From Krasilnikovozyma curviuscula (lineage: Eukaryota; Basidiomycota; Tremellomycetes; Cystofilobasidiales; Mrakiaceae): DNA of 64,000 nt. The stretch lies in NCBI GenBank assembly GCA_014825775.1, contig MVAQ01000008.1:150473-214472 (forward strand), in the 5' to 3' direction. The position numbers were made by a program, and so were the translations under genes. The number at the start of each line of letters is the position of its first letter. Position 1 is the stretch's first letter. This document shows, in pieces, positions 36,980 to 51,429 of this stretch. Below the pieces are notes generated by a model, which did not search any database, had not been told where the DNA came from, and saw only the letters and a list, made by a program, of their open reading frames with translations.

Positions 36980-38117
36980 ATGGTCCTGATAGGCAACGTC
37001 CGTGAGACTACTGCTGCGCTGCAAATCACTTTGAAGTTTCCCCTTTTGAGGGTTATACTCCCTTCATTTCAACTCTCACAACATCCCCCATCTCCTACTT
37101 TACATGTCTGGGATGAAATTACTCCCATCTCTGCGCCTGCTGAGAGACAATGACCAGCAGCGCGCCTTGGCGACTAGGCGAGGCGTTCGGGGGACATTGA
37201 GCCCATCCGGTGCCCTTATCTTCCCAGGTGATAGTAAGTCAGGACTTCTTCTGATCGCTTCAATATATTCGATCTGACTCGGAGGCTGTTAGGCGTTTTG
37301 GCTTTCGATGAATTAGGTGGCGTTTTTTAGGTCTCTGTGTGCCATACTTGTAGATTCTAGATAAGGAATCAATAGTAGATCAAGGCTCCGGATTCTACTT
37401 GGTCTAAGAAGAGGATCCTGGATGTCGCCCTCTCAAGTCTGTCCGTCAACCTTCTGTGCTCAGCGATAAATATCTGGCCATGCTGGTGAGTTTCTGTTAG
37501 CATCGTTGGGCCAGGGACCTTATACTGATTTTGACTACTTCAAATGATTCTCTTTGGGATTAAGAAGGAGTGTCAAGGATCAATCACTTCAACGTCCGGT
37601 TCAGCGTCAACGGCAACACGCCTGTTCATCAAGGTATGAGGATCTTGAACTGCTGGCTTAGGAACTTAACCTGACATACGGTCTGTATCTTACATCCCAT
37701 CCTTTATTCTCAGAGAAGCTCCTGTGTACGATCCACCAGAGCATAGCACATCTTTGAACAGTTTCACCACCTTTGCCTCAGATTCTGTTGTCGGTTCGTC
37801 TTCGGATTACTGGCGCCTATACAGCCAGTATCCATATCAAAGCTCAGCAATCTCATCCTATTCTTGGTGACCACCAGTTCGCTATTGTCCGCCCTTATCA
37901 TCCGCGCTCCAACTCGTCTAGGTTTGTCCCTTCCGTTCTTCGCTTCATTTCGGGATGGCTTTTGATGACTTTTGTTGTCGTTCTGTTATCAAGCCCATTA
38001 GTGTACCCAGCGCATATCTGCGCACATTGGCGAATGAAACCAGACTCAAAACACCAAAAAAAGGTGCACAAACGGGCGAATCTAGATTCAAACAAGGGAT
38101 CGAGCTCGAGCTTTTGA
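36980..38117 (+). CDS. Unrecognised small single-pass membrane protein
   Basis: Not recognised. Five exons with consistent phases (36980-37105, 37161-37233, 37293-37316, 37565-37633, 37762-38117) give about 215 residues. The start ATG has a good context (ACAACATGG). The N-terminal part reads MVLIGNVRETTAALQITLKF and the middle contains GTLSPSGALIFPGDSVLAFD, then SRINHFNVRFSVNGNTPV and VRLRITGAYTASIHIKAQQ, which look like beta strands. Near residues 165-185 there is one clear membrane segment (WLLMTFVVVLLSSPLVY). A short Lys/His-rich tail follows, ending KGSSSSF. The last exon is the firmest part. The first donor (GTCTGG) and the donor at 37317 (GTGGCG) are weak, the fourth intron would be 248 nt, and upstream exons may exist. 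Beta-rich domain plus a C-terminal anchor suggests a type I-like or tail-anchored protein. Confidence 0.5.
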
Positions 38118-38736
38118 CCGTTAGCCGCCGAAGAGTGAGCTGTGTTTACTTCTGTCCCTTCTCTTGGACTGTAAAGCTGACAAAGTGAACATTCTGTGCC
38201 ATTGCTTGCATTAGAGCTAGAAACTCAGGCTGTAAGGGCTTCAGTGCTGTCAAAAAGGATGGAAAAGCAGTCAAACTCGTCCAAGCTTGGTTTTTCTCAA
38301 AATACATCTCCTTATCTGAAAATGTCTCAGTTGCCTCCAGGGCTAGATTTGCGGGACGCCACCACCTCTATTTTCTTCAAGGTGAGCTTTCGTCAATCGT
38401 TGCTGCTGCTTTCAGGAAGAAGCTGATCCTCTGGTTGATTTACCATCTGACTCTTGTACTATATAGTCACCACCTCTTGACCAGGTCTGTTTACTTCTTT
38501 GCGCCGTAGGGCGACTTTTTGGACCAGTTGTCTCCCGCGCCAAAACCTTTCTTATCGCCCTAAAGACCTGGAACTGTTGGGCCGCATGGCGACTTAAGAA
38601 GATAAGGGAAGCAAACTCGCCCTTTGTGCCTTCTCAGGAACTTGCATAAAAGGCTGGTGACCTTTTCCTGCCAATCGAGTCTATTCCCACACACCCATCC
38701 AACGCCAACCAACCCCCTCTTCACCCCCCACCAACG
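38118..38736. other. Upstream region of the amino acid permease
   Basis: No gene recognised. Pyrimidine-rich sequence just before 38737 is consistent with a transcription start region. Confidence 0.5.
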
Positions 38737-41102
38737 ATGTCAGCTATCGACAACTACGAGAAAGATGTTGAGGAGAAAGGAGGATACACCACTGAAGTCG
38801 TCCCAGCTAGCGAGGACACCCTCGTCGATGGTGAGTCTCCCTTCTTTCGACCAGACGCTGTCAAACCTGTGACACTGACCTCGCGCTCTTCTTATTTTGT
38901 CTCTCTCTTTCTATTTCTCTCTTCTTTCAGTCCACTCTGGAATCAAGGATGGCGTCCACAGAAACATGCGACAACGTCACGTCCAGATGATTGCTCTGGC
39001 TGGTACTCTCGGAACGGGTCTCTTCTTGGGTTCAGGAAAGGCCATTGCTCACGCTGGTCCAGCTGGAGCCCTGCTTGCATACATGCTCGTTGGTGCCATC
39101 GTCTGGTCCATGATCCAGGTAAGCGCCAGATTTTCTCATCGCTACTCGGCCCGGCAGCAGATCACAACCACCTGGAGTGGATCTCCTGGCACCTCGAGAA
39201 CGTCAAGCTCACATTTTCCTTCTTTGCTCAGTCACTGGGTGAGATGATGTGTTTTGCTCCTATCTCTGGAGGGTGAGTTGTCGGCTTTGCGGTGTCTCGC
39301 CGCCTTTCGCGCAAACATTTTTCTGATCCCGTCGCCTCCTTTTCTCCTTCCTGCAATAGATACGTTCACATGGCCGAGCGATACATCCATCCATCTGCTG
39401 GTTTTATGCTTGGTTGGATGGTGAGTTAAAAGCTGCTCGGAAAAAATTTAGCTGTTGATATTTGCTGACGGCTCCTCGCCATCTCCCTCCAGCAATGGTA
39501 TTCCTCTGTTATTTCTCTCCCAACTGAAATCATCTCTGCTGCTATCATCATCGGTTACTGTAAGTTTTCCGCTTATCCAGTGGTCTGTTGCTTGCGACTC
39601 TCAGGACTGATAGCGCCTTTTCTCAGGGGATGACCCAATGCCAAAGTCTCACTTGGCTGGATACGTCACTATGCTCCTCATTCTTTGTGGCTCAATCAAC
39701 TTCTTTGGTGTTAGATGGTTCGGTGAAGCCGAGTTCTGCTTCGCCATCATCAAGATCTTGCTCATTCTCGGTTTGATCCTCGCTGGTCTCATCGTTGATC
39801 TCGGAGGAAACCCAGTCCACGAGCGAATTGGTTTCAGGTATGTAACAAATAAAAACCCTGCTTGTGCAGAAAGCTCTTCCACTGACACTGAAATTGCGGC
39901 TTTTCAGATACTGGAAGAACCCAGGTGCTTTCGCTCCCAGATACGCTTCCGGAGGTGAAGGAAACTTCCTCGGATGGTTCACCGTTCTGCTCCAGGCCGC
40001 TTACTCCTTCTCTGGAATGGAGGCTCTTGCCATGACTGTTGGTGAACTTCAGAACCCACGTGCTGCTATGGCTAAGGCTGTCTCTAGAATCTTCTGGAGA
40101 ATTGCTTTCTTCTACATTGTTGGTATTCTCATCATTGGTATGCTTGGTAAGTAGCTACGTTGTGCCTCGTTGTGATTAGGCGATTCACTGCTGACCTTGC
40201 TCCCATTTTAGTCCCATACAACGACTCCCACCTCTTGCAATCCACCGGAACTGCTGCTTCCTCCCCATTCGTCTTGGCCTTCTCTCGTCTCGGCATCAAA
40301 GTCGTTCCATCCATCATCAACGCTGGTGTCTTGACCTCCGCCTTCTCTGCCGCTAACTCTGGTCTTTACGGTGGTTCTCGTCTTATCTACGGTCTCGCTG
40401 TCAGAGGACAGGCCCCAAAGATCTTCGCCAAGACCCTCAAGAATGGTCTCCCTATCGTTGCTCTTTGCTTCTCCGTTGTCTGGATCTTGCTCGCCTACAT
40501 GACTCTTTCCGATGGTGCTTCTACGTAAGTTTGTTGATGTCGCTCCTTGCCTGGTCACCCTTTGCTTACATCTGTTTGTTCTTCAGCGTTCTTAACTGGC
40601 TCTCCAACTTGACCTCCATCGCTTCCTTCATTGGATGGGGTGTTATCTGTCTCTCCTTCATCCGATGGAAGCAGGCTGTGGATGCCCAGGGTTGGAGCAG
40701 AAAGGATTCCAAGTTCATCTACAACAGATTCCAACCATACCCAGCCTGGTTCGCCTTCGTCTGGTGTGTCATCGTCGTCCTTTTCAACGGTTTCTCGGTC
40801 TTCATCAAGGGACAGTGGGACGTCTCCGATTTCATCATCGCCTACATTGTGAGTGGTCGCTTTTAGATTGCACGCTGCCCAAGAATACTTTCTGACTCTT
40901 CTCTGTTCCTTTCGTTCAAATCTATCAGAACATCCCAATTTGTCTGGTGCTTTTCTTCGGACACTACTTCTTCTCTGGAAGACCCAAGTTCCAATCCAGA
41001 CACGAGATCGACTTGGTTTCCAACGTCCCAGGTACCGAGATTGACATCGATCCATCACCAGCCACTACCAAGGTCGGCAAGTTCCTGCAGTGGCTCTTCT
41101 AA
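38737..41102 (+). CDS. Amino acid permease, yeast AAT/APC family
   Basis: Plasma-membrane proton-coupled amino acid transporter. Ten exons close in phase (38737-38830, 38931-39118, 39232-39272, 39360-39420, 39493-39559, 39627-39837, 39908-40146, 40212-40524, 40587-40848, 40929-41102) to 549 residues, with about 12 membrane segments. After an acidic, Lys-containing N-tail (MSAIDNYEKDVEEKGGYTTE) comes HRNMRQRHVQMIALAGTLGT, then GLFLGSGKAIAHAGPAGALL: the family signature with the substrate-binding GTGLF-type loop. Also SLGEMMCFAPISGG, LPTEIISAA, GLILAGLIVDLGG, YSFSGMEALAMTVGE (the E of the conserved TM6 motif) and SAANSGLYGGSRLIYGLA. Substrate cannot be told from sequence. Codon bias resembles eIF4A, suggesting strong expression. 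Lys residues near the N-terminus could be ubiquitin sites for endocytosis. Confidence 0.94.
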
Positions 41103-41949
41103 ATGCTTCCTGGAATGCTGCGGTAGTCGTTGTTTCTGTTCTTTGGGGTTGTCTATTGTAGACCGTTGGCTCTTTATTTTGTAGCACACTTTAATCATCA
41201 TCAAAATTGAGTCATTGTGGGAGTTCTAGGGTCTCCTGACTAGTTATTTGTATTCTGCATCATCTGTTGCATCCAATCTGACGTTTCGATGCAAGTTCTC
41301 AGTCTGTCACTTCGCCGCTGATACATTCCCGTGGTCGCGCAGAAAATTCCCTCTGGGCTTCGAGCTACCAAGGAAGTTCAGATAAAAGAAACTGAAGAGT
41401 TTTAAGAACTGCACTGTGGAGTCAGGTCCTGGAACTTCGAAAGCATTCAATCTGACATTTCGCCTGGCGCGCAGATGTCTGGCCAACCACAAATTTCAGG
41501 AGCGCTACGCCGAGCGATTTCCAAGGGCAGCTTCTGACCAGCAACTCCTTTTTCGAAGTCTTTGGAAAGGATAGGTAAAGAGACTTTCTCATTGATCTAT
41601 GTGCGGTCTAGGTCGGGACTGATGTTCTTTTGCCATTTTTCTATGCCGTCCTCAACTCTTGCGTCGTCCTCCCACTTGCTCGCTTTGATCTGTCCCTCGA
41701 ATTACCTTGAACCTGTACTTTTCGACCCTATCAACCCTACCTGACTGCTCGGTCTCCTCGTCTGCTTGTCCTACTGTTTCCGTTGGTGTTTGCCTTTGGG
41801 TCTCACTTTTTTCTGGTCGGGCGAACGTCTGCTCTCCCTACTCAATCATCATCAACTTCATTAATTGGTCGTTCCCAACTGAACCTCAACAACTCTCACC
41901 CCCAATCTCTCGATTCTTGTTAAACGACCTTGCAACCACTCCAGTCATA
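41103..41949. other. Intergenic: permease 3' end to small mitochondrial-type gene
   Basis: No gene recognised. The final 300 bp is C/T-rich, typical of a fungal core promoter or leader. Confidence 0.5.
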
Positions 41950-42536
41950 ATGGCCAGTGCTAGAACAGGTTTCCCCTACGTGAACAGCCTTTTCGGCGTC
42001 AAGTTGTACAAGTTCCCAGTAAGTTCATAGCTTTGACAGTAAATAGGTGTTAGAACTTGATGGTGGGGTTGAGAAGTTGAGATGGGTATGACGATAGCCT
42101 GGTTGACTGGGGATGCGCGAAATGGCGACGAGGTTTGCGAATCAAGAACTGACGATATGCTGTTGCTCCCACCACCAACATTTTATTGTTCATCTTTCTT
42201 TGTCAACCACGGCCAAATTCAATCTGAAACTATCTCATGAAACAATTTCAGTTCTGGAAGCACTATCAGATCCCAGTCGTCGCTTTCGGCCTCGTCTTCT
42301 ACGGAGCGTACTCTATTCAAGAATCGTTCAGAACCTCCGACACCGCCCTCGCCAGAGCTGACTTGCCAAACCGTACGTCTTCTTTCGAGCCTGTGCGAGG
42401 AATGCTTCTGAGTTTGACATAATCTTTGATTTCCTCAGGTGCTTATTACGAGCGCAAGCGTAAGGAGCACGATCTCGAAGTCTTCGGAAAGGAGACCTGG
42501 GTCAGACCAACCTCATCCCCAGATGCTCACCACTAA
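41950..42536 (+). CDS. Small single-pass protein, possibly ATP synthase subunit i/j (Atp18-like)
   Basis: Three exons in phase (41950-42018, 42252-42372, 42439-42536) give 95 residues: N-terminus MASARTGFPYVNSLFGVKLY, then KFPFWKHYQIPVVAFGLVFY, GAYSIQESFRTSD, and a charged C-half with AYYERKRKEHDLEVFGKETW. One membrane helix at about residues 28-48 follows a short basic N-terminus, with a hydrophilic tail. The layout resembles Atp18/subunit j (short N-tail, aromatic-Pro entry to one helix), and highly biased codons suit an abundant respiratory protein. The match is by pattern only. Another small inner-membrane subunit of the respiratory chain is as likely. Confidence 0.7.
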
Positions 42537-42843
42537 ATCAAGGTAGCTATAGAGTGACTAGTTGGGTGGATTAGATCGTTGGTAGAAGCCCAAGTTTGGG
42601 ATCATTAGGAGTGAAAAGGAATTATAGGCGATTAAGACCAAAAGCATTTTTTTCGCCTTAAAAAAATTGAGGAACCGCTATACCGCAAGATCATACACAC
42701 AGATAGTATTTCAGTAGCCGCCAGATCGCAGAAATTTATTTTCGATATTGGCTTGGTTGGTTTCAGCTGAGAGCGCGTCTCGAGAACAGTTTTGACCTTC
42801 GACCTCATTCGACCTTCCCATCCTCAGACCCATTTCCTTCGCT
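42537..42843. other. Short intergenic region
   Basis: About 300 bp between two plus-strand genes. Nothing recognised. Confidence 0.5.
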
Positions 42844-43938
42844 ATGGCTACTATGAACCAACCTCCTGCCATATCCGCTGGTGTCAAGTCCACAGCAGCT
42901 GGTTCTTCGGCCTCTAGCGGCCAGAACGTTACAAAGAGGTATGTTCAAATATCTTCTACCCATGTTTTCCCAAAAATGGGTCAAAGTGCCTATCTGAGGA
43001 ACACTATACTAACTTGTACACCTATTATGTGAACACTTCTAGGCTTCGAAGCGAGCTGATGGGCTTGATGGTGAGTGAATTCCTTGCTCGACATCCTCCT
43101 CGTGTGACGGCTCATTTTCTGATCTTCGATTTGTGGAACGCAGATGAGCAACACCCCAGGCATCAGTGCGTTCCCAGAATCCGATTCTAATATCCTCGAC
43201 TGGGTTGGAACGATCAAAGGTGTCGATGATACTGTGAGTCCACGAAAATCCCATCCGAAAGCGGGTGGGATTAAAGTTGAATGAAACTTGGGCGGAAGCG
43301 TCACCGTCGATTTTTTCACTACTGATGCTTTATCCCTGCGTTGGATGTATAAGCCTTATTCTGGAAAAGACTACCGTATCAGCATTCACTTCCCGAACAC
43401 TTACCCTTACACGTGAGTGGCCGTACTCTTCAGTTCAACACGAGCTCGCCGATCAACATGCTTCATTCTATTACTTCTCAGAGCCCCAACTATCAAATTC
43501 ACTACTCCAATGTTCCACCCTAACGTAGCTTACCCTCAAGGAGACATCTGCCTCGATATCCTCAAAGAGAAATGTGCGTCTCCGCGCTGACCATCATCGT
43601 CATGATCAGCCATTTTAACCTAGATATTTCATTTTATCATCTTAGGGTCTGCAGTTTACTCGGTGCAGACCATTCTGGTGTCTCTGCAGAGTCTGCTCGG
43701 AGGTAAGTCTTCCATCGCCAGCGCGACAAAAGATGATGGCCTGTGAACTGACAAGCTGTCCCTCTCACAGAACCCAACAATGACTCTCCGTTGAATATAG
43801 AAGCGGCAGAGCTTTGGGATGATAAATCAGGTGAGTGTATCTTGATTCCTTTCCAGAAGTTAGATCAAGTTCTGACTCTCAGATCTCGGCCCGATAGCTT
43901 TCAAAACCAAGCTCGACTCCACGTACAAGGCATTATAG
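42844..43938 (+). CDS. UBC11: Ubiquitin-conjugating enzyme E2, UBE2C/UbcP4 type
   Basis: E2 of the UBE2C group, which works with the anaphase-promoting complex to ubiquitinate cyclins and securin. Eight exons close in phase (42844-42938, 43043-43070, 43144-43233, 43354-43412, 43482-43573, 43646-43702, 43771-43830, 43898-43938) to 173 residues. The N-terminal extension of about 30 residues is Ser/Ala-rich, as in UBE2C. Then LRSELMGLMMSNTPGISAFP, ESDSNILDWVGTIKG, HFPNTYPYTAPTIKF, the HPN motif in MFHPNVAYPQGDICLDILKE with the catalytic Cys, WSAVYSVQTILVSLQSLLGE, and PNNDSPLNIEAAELW. C-terminus FKTKLDSTYKAL. GISAFPESD and GEPNNDSPLN are hallmarks of UBE2C rather than other E2s. Confidence 0.95.
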
Positions 43939-44525
43939 AGAATATAGCTTCGATTGTACTTTCTTCGTCTCTTGTCCTTTGACCTTCTGTATCTGTCGCT
44001 GCCCTTGGCTTTTACTTTCCTTTTTCGACCACTGCATGGTCTTTGCCATGTCGTCCTGCCGCGCTGTGTTCTTATTCTATAGAGTTGCCGCTCTTGTTCT
44101 CTCCATTGCTTCATCACAGAATATGTTACCGGAGCAAGTATGTCGGCAGTGGTGTTTGTGAATGACCATCAATCAGCTTGTTGACGGTTGCCGAAGATAA
44201 AGCATCGATGTACGTTTTTGGGCGCTTACCACATTCAATACCACAGATACAAAATAACTTGAACATTGTGAGATAATCTTGGTTTGAAATACTCAACATT
44301 TTCTTGGAGAGTGGAAGAAGATGTGACTTGGGGTGATGGGCGGAGAGGCCAATCTCTTAGGAGAGAGAGCTGTGGATTTTTCAGATGGCTGTGGGAGATC
44401 TGGTTTTGACTCTTGTATGGCTCCAACAGCCATATTGTGTCTAGCTGATTACGACCATACATACTGACATATTCCATACAACATTTTTAATTTATTCTAG
44501 TCAACCTTCACTTCACTTCTTCCTC
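43939..44525. other. Convergent intergenic region
   Basis: 3' sequences of the E2 (+) and DHX35 (-). Nothing else recognised. Confidence 0.6.
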
Positions 44526-47412
44526 CTAAACAACACTCCACTGGTTGCTCGCCCTTGCCTTCTCCTTGATCTCGTAATAATGCGGTGCAAGCTCTGTCAG
44601 CCAATCCTTCTCGATGACAGTAAGATCTCTCATGAAGTTCTTGGTAGTCTGAACGACTTCGTGGAAGACTACCCAGCCAGTTGAAGGTGTGCGGGTGAAG
44701 AGAACTGAAGATGGGTGCACATGCAGAACCTGTCACCGAAGCAAAGGCGTCAGGAAGCGAGACTTTAGATTAATTCGGAGACAGTATCACTCACTGCACC
44801 TTCTCTCACACTCCTAAAAGTACCGTCAGCTTCCATCCTCGCTGCATTCTTGAAATAGCCTGTCACGATGCACTTTCTCAGCCTCACAATGTCTCCTTCA
44901 CAGCTCTTAATCGGAATTTCGAACCGCTGCATATACTTTTTCAGCTGGGAGCGAATCGAAATTGCTCGTGAGAGCGCTTTGAAGTTGAGTTTGTGCTTTG
45001 AGCAGAAGGAGGCGGAAGAGTGACCGGTTTTGGTGAAGGCATTGTAGACTAAGATAAAGTCAGAAAGACATAAAAATCAATTATAAGGTAACTAGGAACA
45101 GCAAGATTAACATACCATTCAGAAGCGTCAAGTGGTCGCCTTCCTGAGCCGTGAACTTCCTCTTCTCGAGTTCAGCGATCGCCCCAGCTTGACCTTCACC
45201 GGTAATGAACACATTCTAGAACGGAAAAAGTTAGTATCTTTTGAGTGCATAGTAGATTGTGCTCAACACAGAGTTTGGTCGTACTTGAACTGAGGTCATT
45301 GCAGCAATCGTCAGAGCCTCTTCTCCACATCTGAATTCTCCAGAACTCAGCAGCTATACCAGACAACAAGACAAAACGGATGCTAAGTTGTTGTTCCACT
45401 TGAATCCAGTCTAGAAAATCGACGAAGCTCAGTGGTCACTCACCATCGCAGCGACCATCGGATCGACAGGCATCTCGCTCATCATTCCCCCAATCTTCGT
45501 CAACTTCCCATCATCATCCAGCGCCTTCAATGAGTATAAGAACTCTAATGCCCTCTTGACCATACCCGACGGAGGAGCCGTCAAGTAATCAAACCGGAGA
45601 ATATTGTTGATGCCTAAACTCTTCAACTGCAAGATGATAACCGAAACGTCACTCCTACAGATCTCCGGCACTGCAGAGTCCATTAAGCCCTCGAGAGCTT
45701 CCTCCGGGAATAATCTGAACGCCTTACCCGGCGCAGTTCTTCCCGCTCGTCCAGCACGCTGGTTGAGAGACGCTTTGCTACACGGCACGACGCTGAGAAC
45801 CTCCATCCCCGTACGCGGATTGAACGTGCGCACTTTGACGAAGCCGCAATCAATGACGAATCGGATCCCTGGGATTGTAACAGACGCTTCCGCGATGTTG
45901 GTTGAGATGATCACTTTGCGCGTGTCTCGTGGAGGTGGGTCGAAGATATTGCTTTGGTCCGCTGGGGAGAGAGAAGAGTGGAGTGGGAGAGGCAGAATTC
46001 GTAACGATCCTTTGGGCATACTGCCGACCGGAGTAACAATGGAAGGGCTTAAGTACAACCTCGTTCACCAGGGTCAACAGGCTGCAACTGACCTTGGTAT
46101 TCGATCAGCAATATCCTGTATCGCCGTCTCGATCTCTTCTCTTCCCGTCAGAAACATCAGGATGTCACCTTTGGGCTCCGTGCGGTGGATCGCAAAGACG
46201 GCATCCACGGCAGCTTCGACGTAGTCCTGTACGGGCTCACGTAGGTAGGCGACTTCAACGGGGAACATCCGACCTTCTAGGGATACAACTTGAAAAGAAA
46301 AATTTAACTATCAGAAACTAACAAGCACGGTGGGCTGGTGGGGGGAAGGGAAATGGGGCGCTTACTGGTGCACTCTTCTGCTTCTTTACCGGCACCATCG
46401 ACATTCGAATTGAAGTAATCTTTAAATGACTCGCTGAACAGCACAGACATGGAGAAATCCAATTTCAGAAGACTGACGGAGTAACTGGAGGCAGAGCAGG
46501 ATTCGGGGGCAGAAAGAGACTCACGCATCAATTGTTGCTGAAGAAATAATGATCCTCAGCGCCGGCCGCTGCCGCCTGATCTTCTTCAACAGACCAATAA
46601 GCAGATCTGAATACGCTGATCGTTCGTGAGCTTCATCAATCTATTGAGAATTCAAAGATGGGTCAGATCGGTGAACGAAGCAGTGGTGAACAAGCGAATG
46701 AAGAAGAGGACGCACCATGACGACGCTATATTTGCTCAACAACGGGTCGAGCATACACTCTCGAAAGAGCATTCCATCTGTTAGATACTTGATTTTTGTC
46801 CTGTCCGAGGTAAGAGTTTCGAACCGGATCGAGTACCCGACCTGTCACCGTCGTCAGCTCCTACCTCTAAATCATACACCCAAACCCAACTGGAAGCACT
46901 CACCTCATCACCCAACACCGTGCCAACTTCTTCAGCAACCCTACTGGCGACACTCGTTGCTGCCACCCTTCTCGGCTGGGTGCAAGCAATGACCCTTCCT
47001 TCGTCCGCCCAACCAGCTTCCATCAGATACTGCGGGAGCTGAGTCGTCTTTCCTGACCCAGTCTGGCCTACGATGATGACGACAGGGTACTTCTCTAGGG
47101 CGTGTAGGAGCGCAGTTCCTAGTTTACCAAAAGGGTTGTTAGCTTTTTGTCAAGAGGGTAATGAAGAAGGGTTGGGACGAACGGTGCTTGTAGATTGGGA
47201 GGTGCTGTCGTTGGCTGGCTAAAGACAGACTCGAATTCAGGTTCGATAGAATCGGACCTGAATCATCTTCAGCTTCCCTGTCGACTGTACTGCCTTTTGG
47301 GGAAGAGCACAAATAGAATGTCAGCGTCTTGCGTGCAGGCTGGGATATCACAGCTGTAATAACGACTCTCACCAGGAGCTGTTGTGCCTGGTTTCCAGAA
47401 CTGAAGAGCCAT
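44526..47412 (-). CDS. DHX35: DEAH-box RNA helicase DHX35
   Basis: DEAH/RHA helicase; in animals and filamentous fungi DHX35 joins the spliceosome near the catalytic stage. Saccharomyces cerevisiae lacks it. The start [14 protein letters not shown] at 47412 matches the DHX35-specific N-terminus (FWRPGTEGPG in human). Then [20 protein letters not shown] (motif I), [20 protein letters not shown] (Ia), DEAHERS (II), SSATIDAE (III), [16 protein letters not shown] (IV), [20 protein letters not shown] (V) and [18 protein letters not shown] (VI). The HA2 winged-helix region follows ([20 protein letters not shown]), then an OB-fold region ([20 protein letters not shown]), ending RASNQWSVV. About ten short introns. 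All motifs intact. Confidence 0.93.
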
Positions 47413-48849
47413 CCTCTTTTCTACCCAGTGGCTCCAGCTAGGGAATGGCGCTGGATTGGGATTTGGGAGTTTAAAGCGGATGGTCGTCAGAAGGTAGCAG
47501 AGGAGAGAGCAAGCACCCTCATCGTCACCCCCATGCTGGCGCAAAGAGAGCAGCAAACCACTTTTACCAGCCTGTGTTTGTAGGTTCAAGTTGTTTCTCG
47601 AGGGAGAGAGCTGTTATTGTGCTCATTCAGATGGACTTGCAAATTGATTTGAGAGCTTGCTTTCCTCCCGTTTGAAGTATACACTAAACAGTCCTTTAGC
47701 TTATACACAGAAAAACTCTTCTTACGTTATATGTTTCACCCCTTGTTGGCGCAAATTGAAGGCCAGAGCTGGAGCTGGCGCGTTTGTTTACATTTGGTGA
47801 CTCCTGGCGCTGAACAACCATCGTCGGGTGTCCAATCTCTTCAGAATGAGAAATCGTTACCCACTGCCAGAAGGTTTGTGTCCGTAGCTTCTGTACCAAG
47901 ACGCAGCTGTGCTAGCACGAGCAAGCGATGTCGCTGTTTCGAAAAGATGAAAAATGCTTGCTGATTGGCTCGCCATCTCAAAGGAGAAGAATCATCAGCT
48001 TCGTAGTTACCAGCTATATCATTCAGACGCCGTAGGTGTATGACAAGGGGCTAAATACGGTACTCACTCACAAGAATTCTTTGAGGCGAGACGAAACACG
48101 ATATTTTTCCAGTGGTCAACCCACTGGACCAAGAGCGCTCCCAGCTGCGGGAGAGCTCCCTTGTCTCCTTAGTATTGCCAGCTCAGCTAGGGCCTTAAGT
48201 AACCACGACGAGAGAGGGAGCAAGAACTCATTTTGAGTGGTGAGATGTCGCGCGGCGCAGTGTTGACGATATTTACTACGACTGCTTTTTCCTCGCAATT
48301 CTACCCATACTACTGGCTTATTGAAACCCGATGTCAAGTCAATTAGACATATAGACTAAGAAGAGATCGCCTCGCGTTTATGACGTTCAGGGGACTGAAC
48401 GGGAACCAGAAGAGAGAGAAGAACAGTGCGAAAATCAAAGTTGTTCTATTTCGACCTTCTATCGATGGTTTCAGTCTGTGAGCAGCCACCATGACGAAAT
48501 CAATCAGCCCGGCCCACTAAAACCCAAAGCGACCTTGCCTTCTTCGCTCAACCACCATCTCGCCTTTTGGCTCTGAATCCTCATCCAACTTTTATCAAGG
48601 GGGTCTCGAAGTAGAAAAAAAAAAAAACTGAGCGGCATCAAAGATTACTTTACTCTACTATCGATCAAAGGCCAAAATCAACCACCAGCAGGCCTCAAGA
48701 AATCTCCGACAGTACATAGGGTCTTCGAGTATACTGAAAGCAGGCAGAGGACGGTCAAGGTCTAGCAGGCAGTCATATCTCGAAGGGGGTCGACGAAGGG
48801 AAAGGGTTGGATGAAACGTTAGGTTGAAGGAAGGAAAGCGTTCCGACGA
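47413..48849. other. Divergent intergenic region, DHX35 / PKA
   Basis: About 1.4 kb with no recognised gene. Expected to carry the long PKA leader and both promoters. Contains a 12-nt A run at about 48618. Confidence 0.5.

Positions 48850-51429
<2,580 letters not shown>

Noticed and set aside
37050..37278. Frame reading MSGMKLLPSLRLLRDNDQ through 37233
   Set aside because: The upstream half competes with a more protein-like frame starting at 36980. Only the part after 37161 is kept, as exon 2 of the membrane-protein model.
37379..37485. Open exon-like stretch (KAPDSTWSKKRILDVALSSL) between AG and GTGAGT
   Set aside because: Attractive by itself, but its phase does not join the neighbouring exons of the membrane-protein model. 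It remains an alternative.
40555..41058. Minus-strand ORF of 167 residues
   Set aside because: Antisense shadow of permease exons, created by strong codon bias; composition is not protein-like.
45604..46224. Plus-strand ORF of 206 residues
   Set aside because: Antisense to DHX35 motifs V and VI, which are certain.
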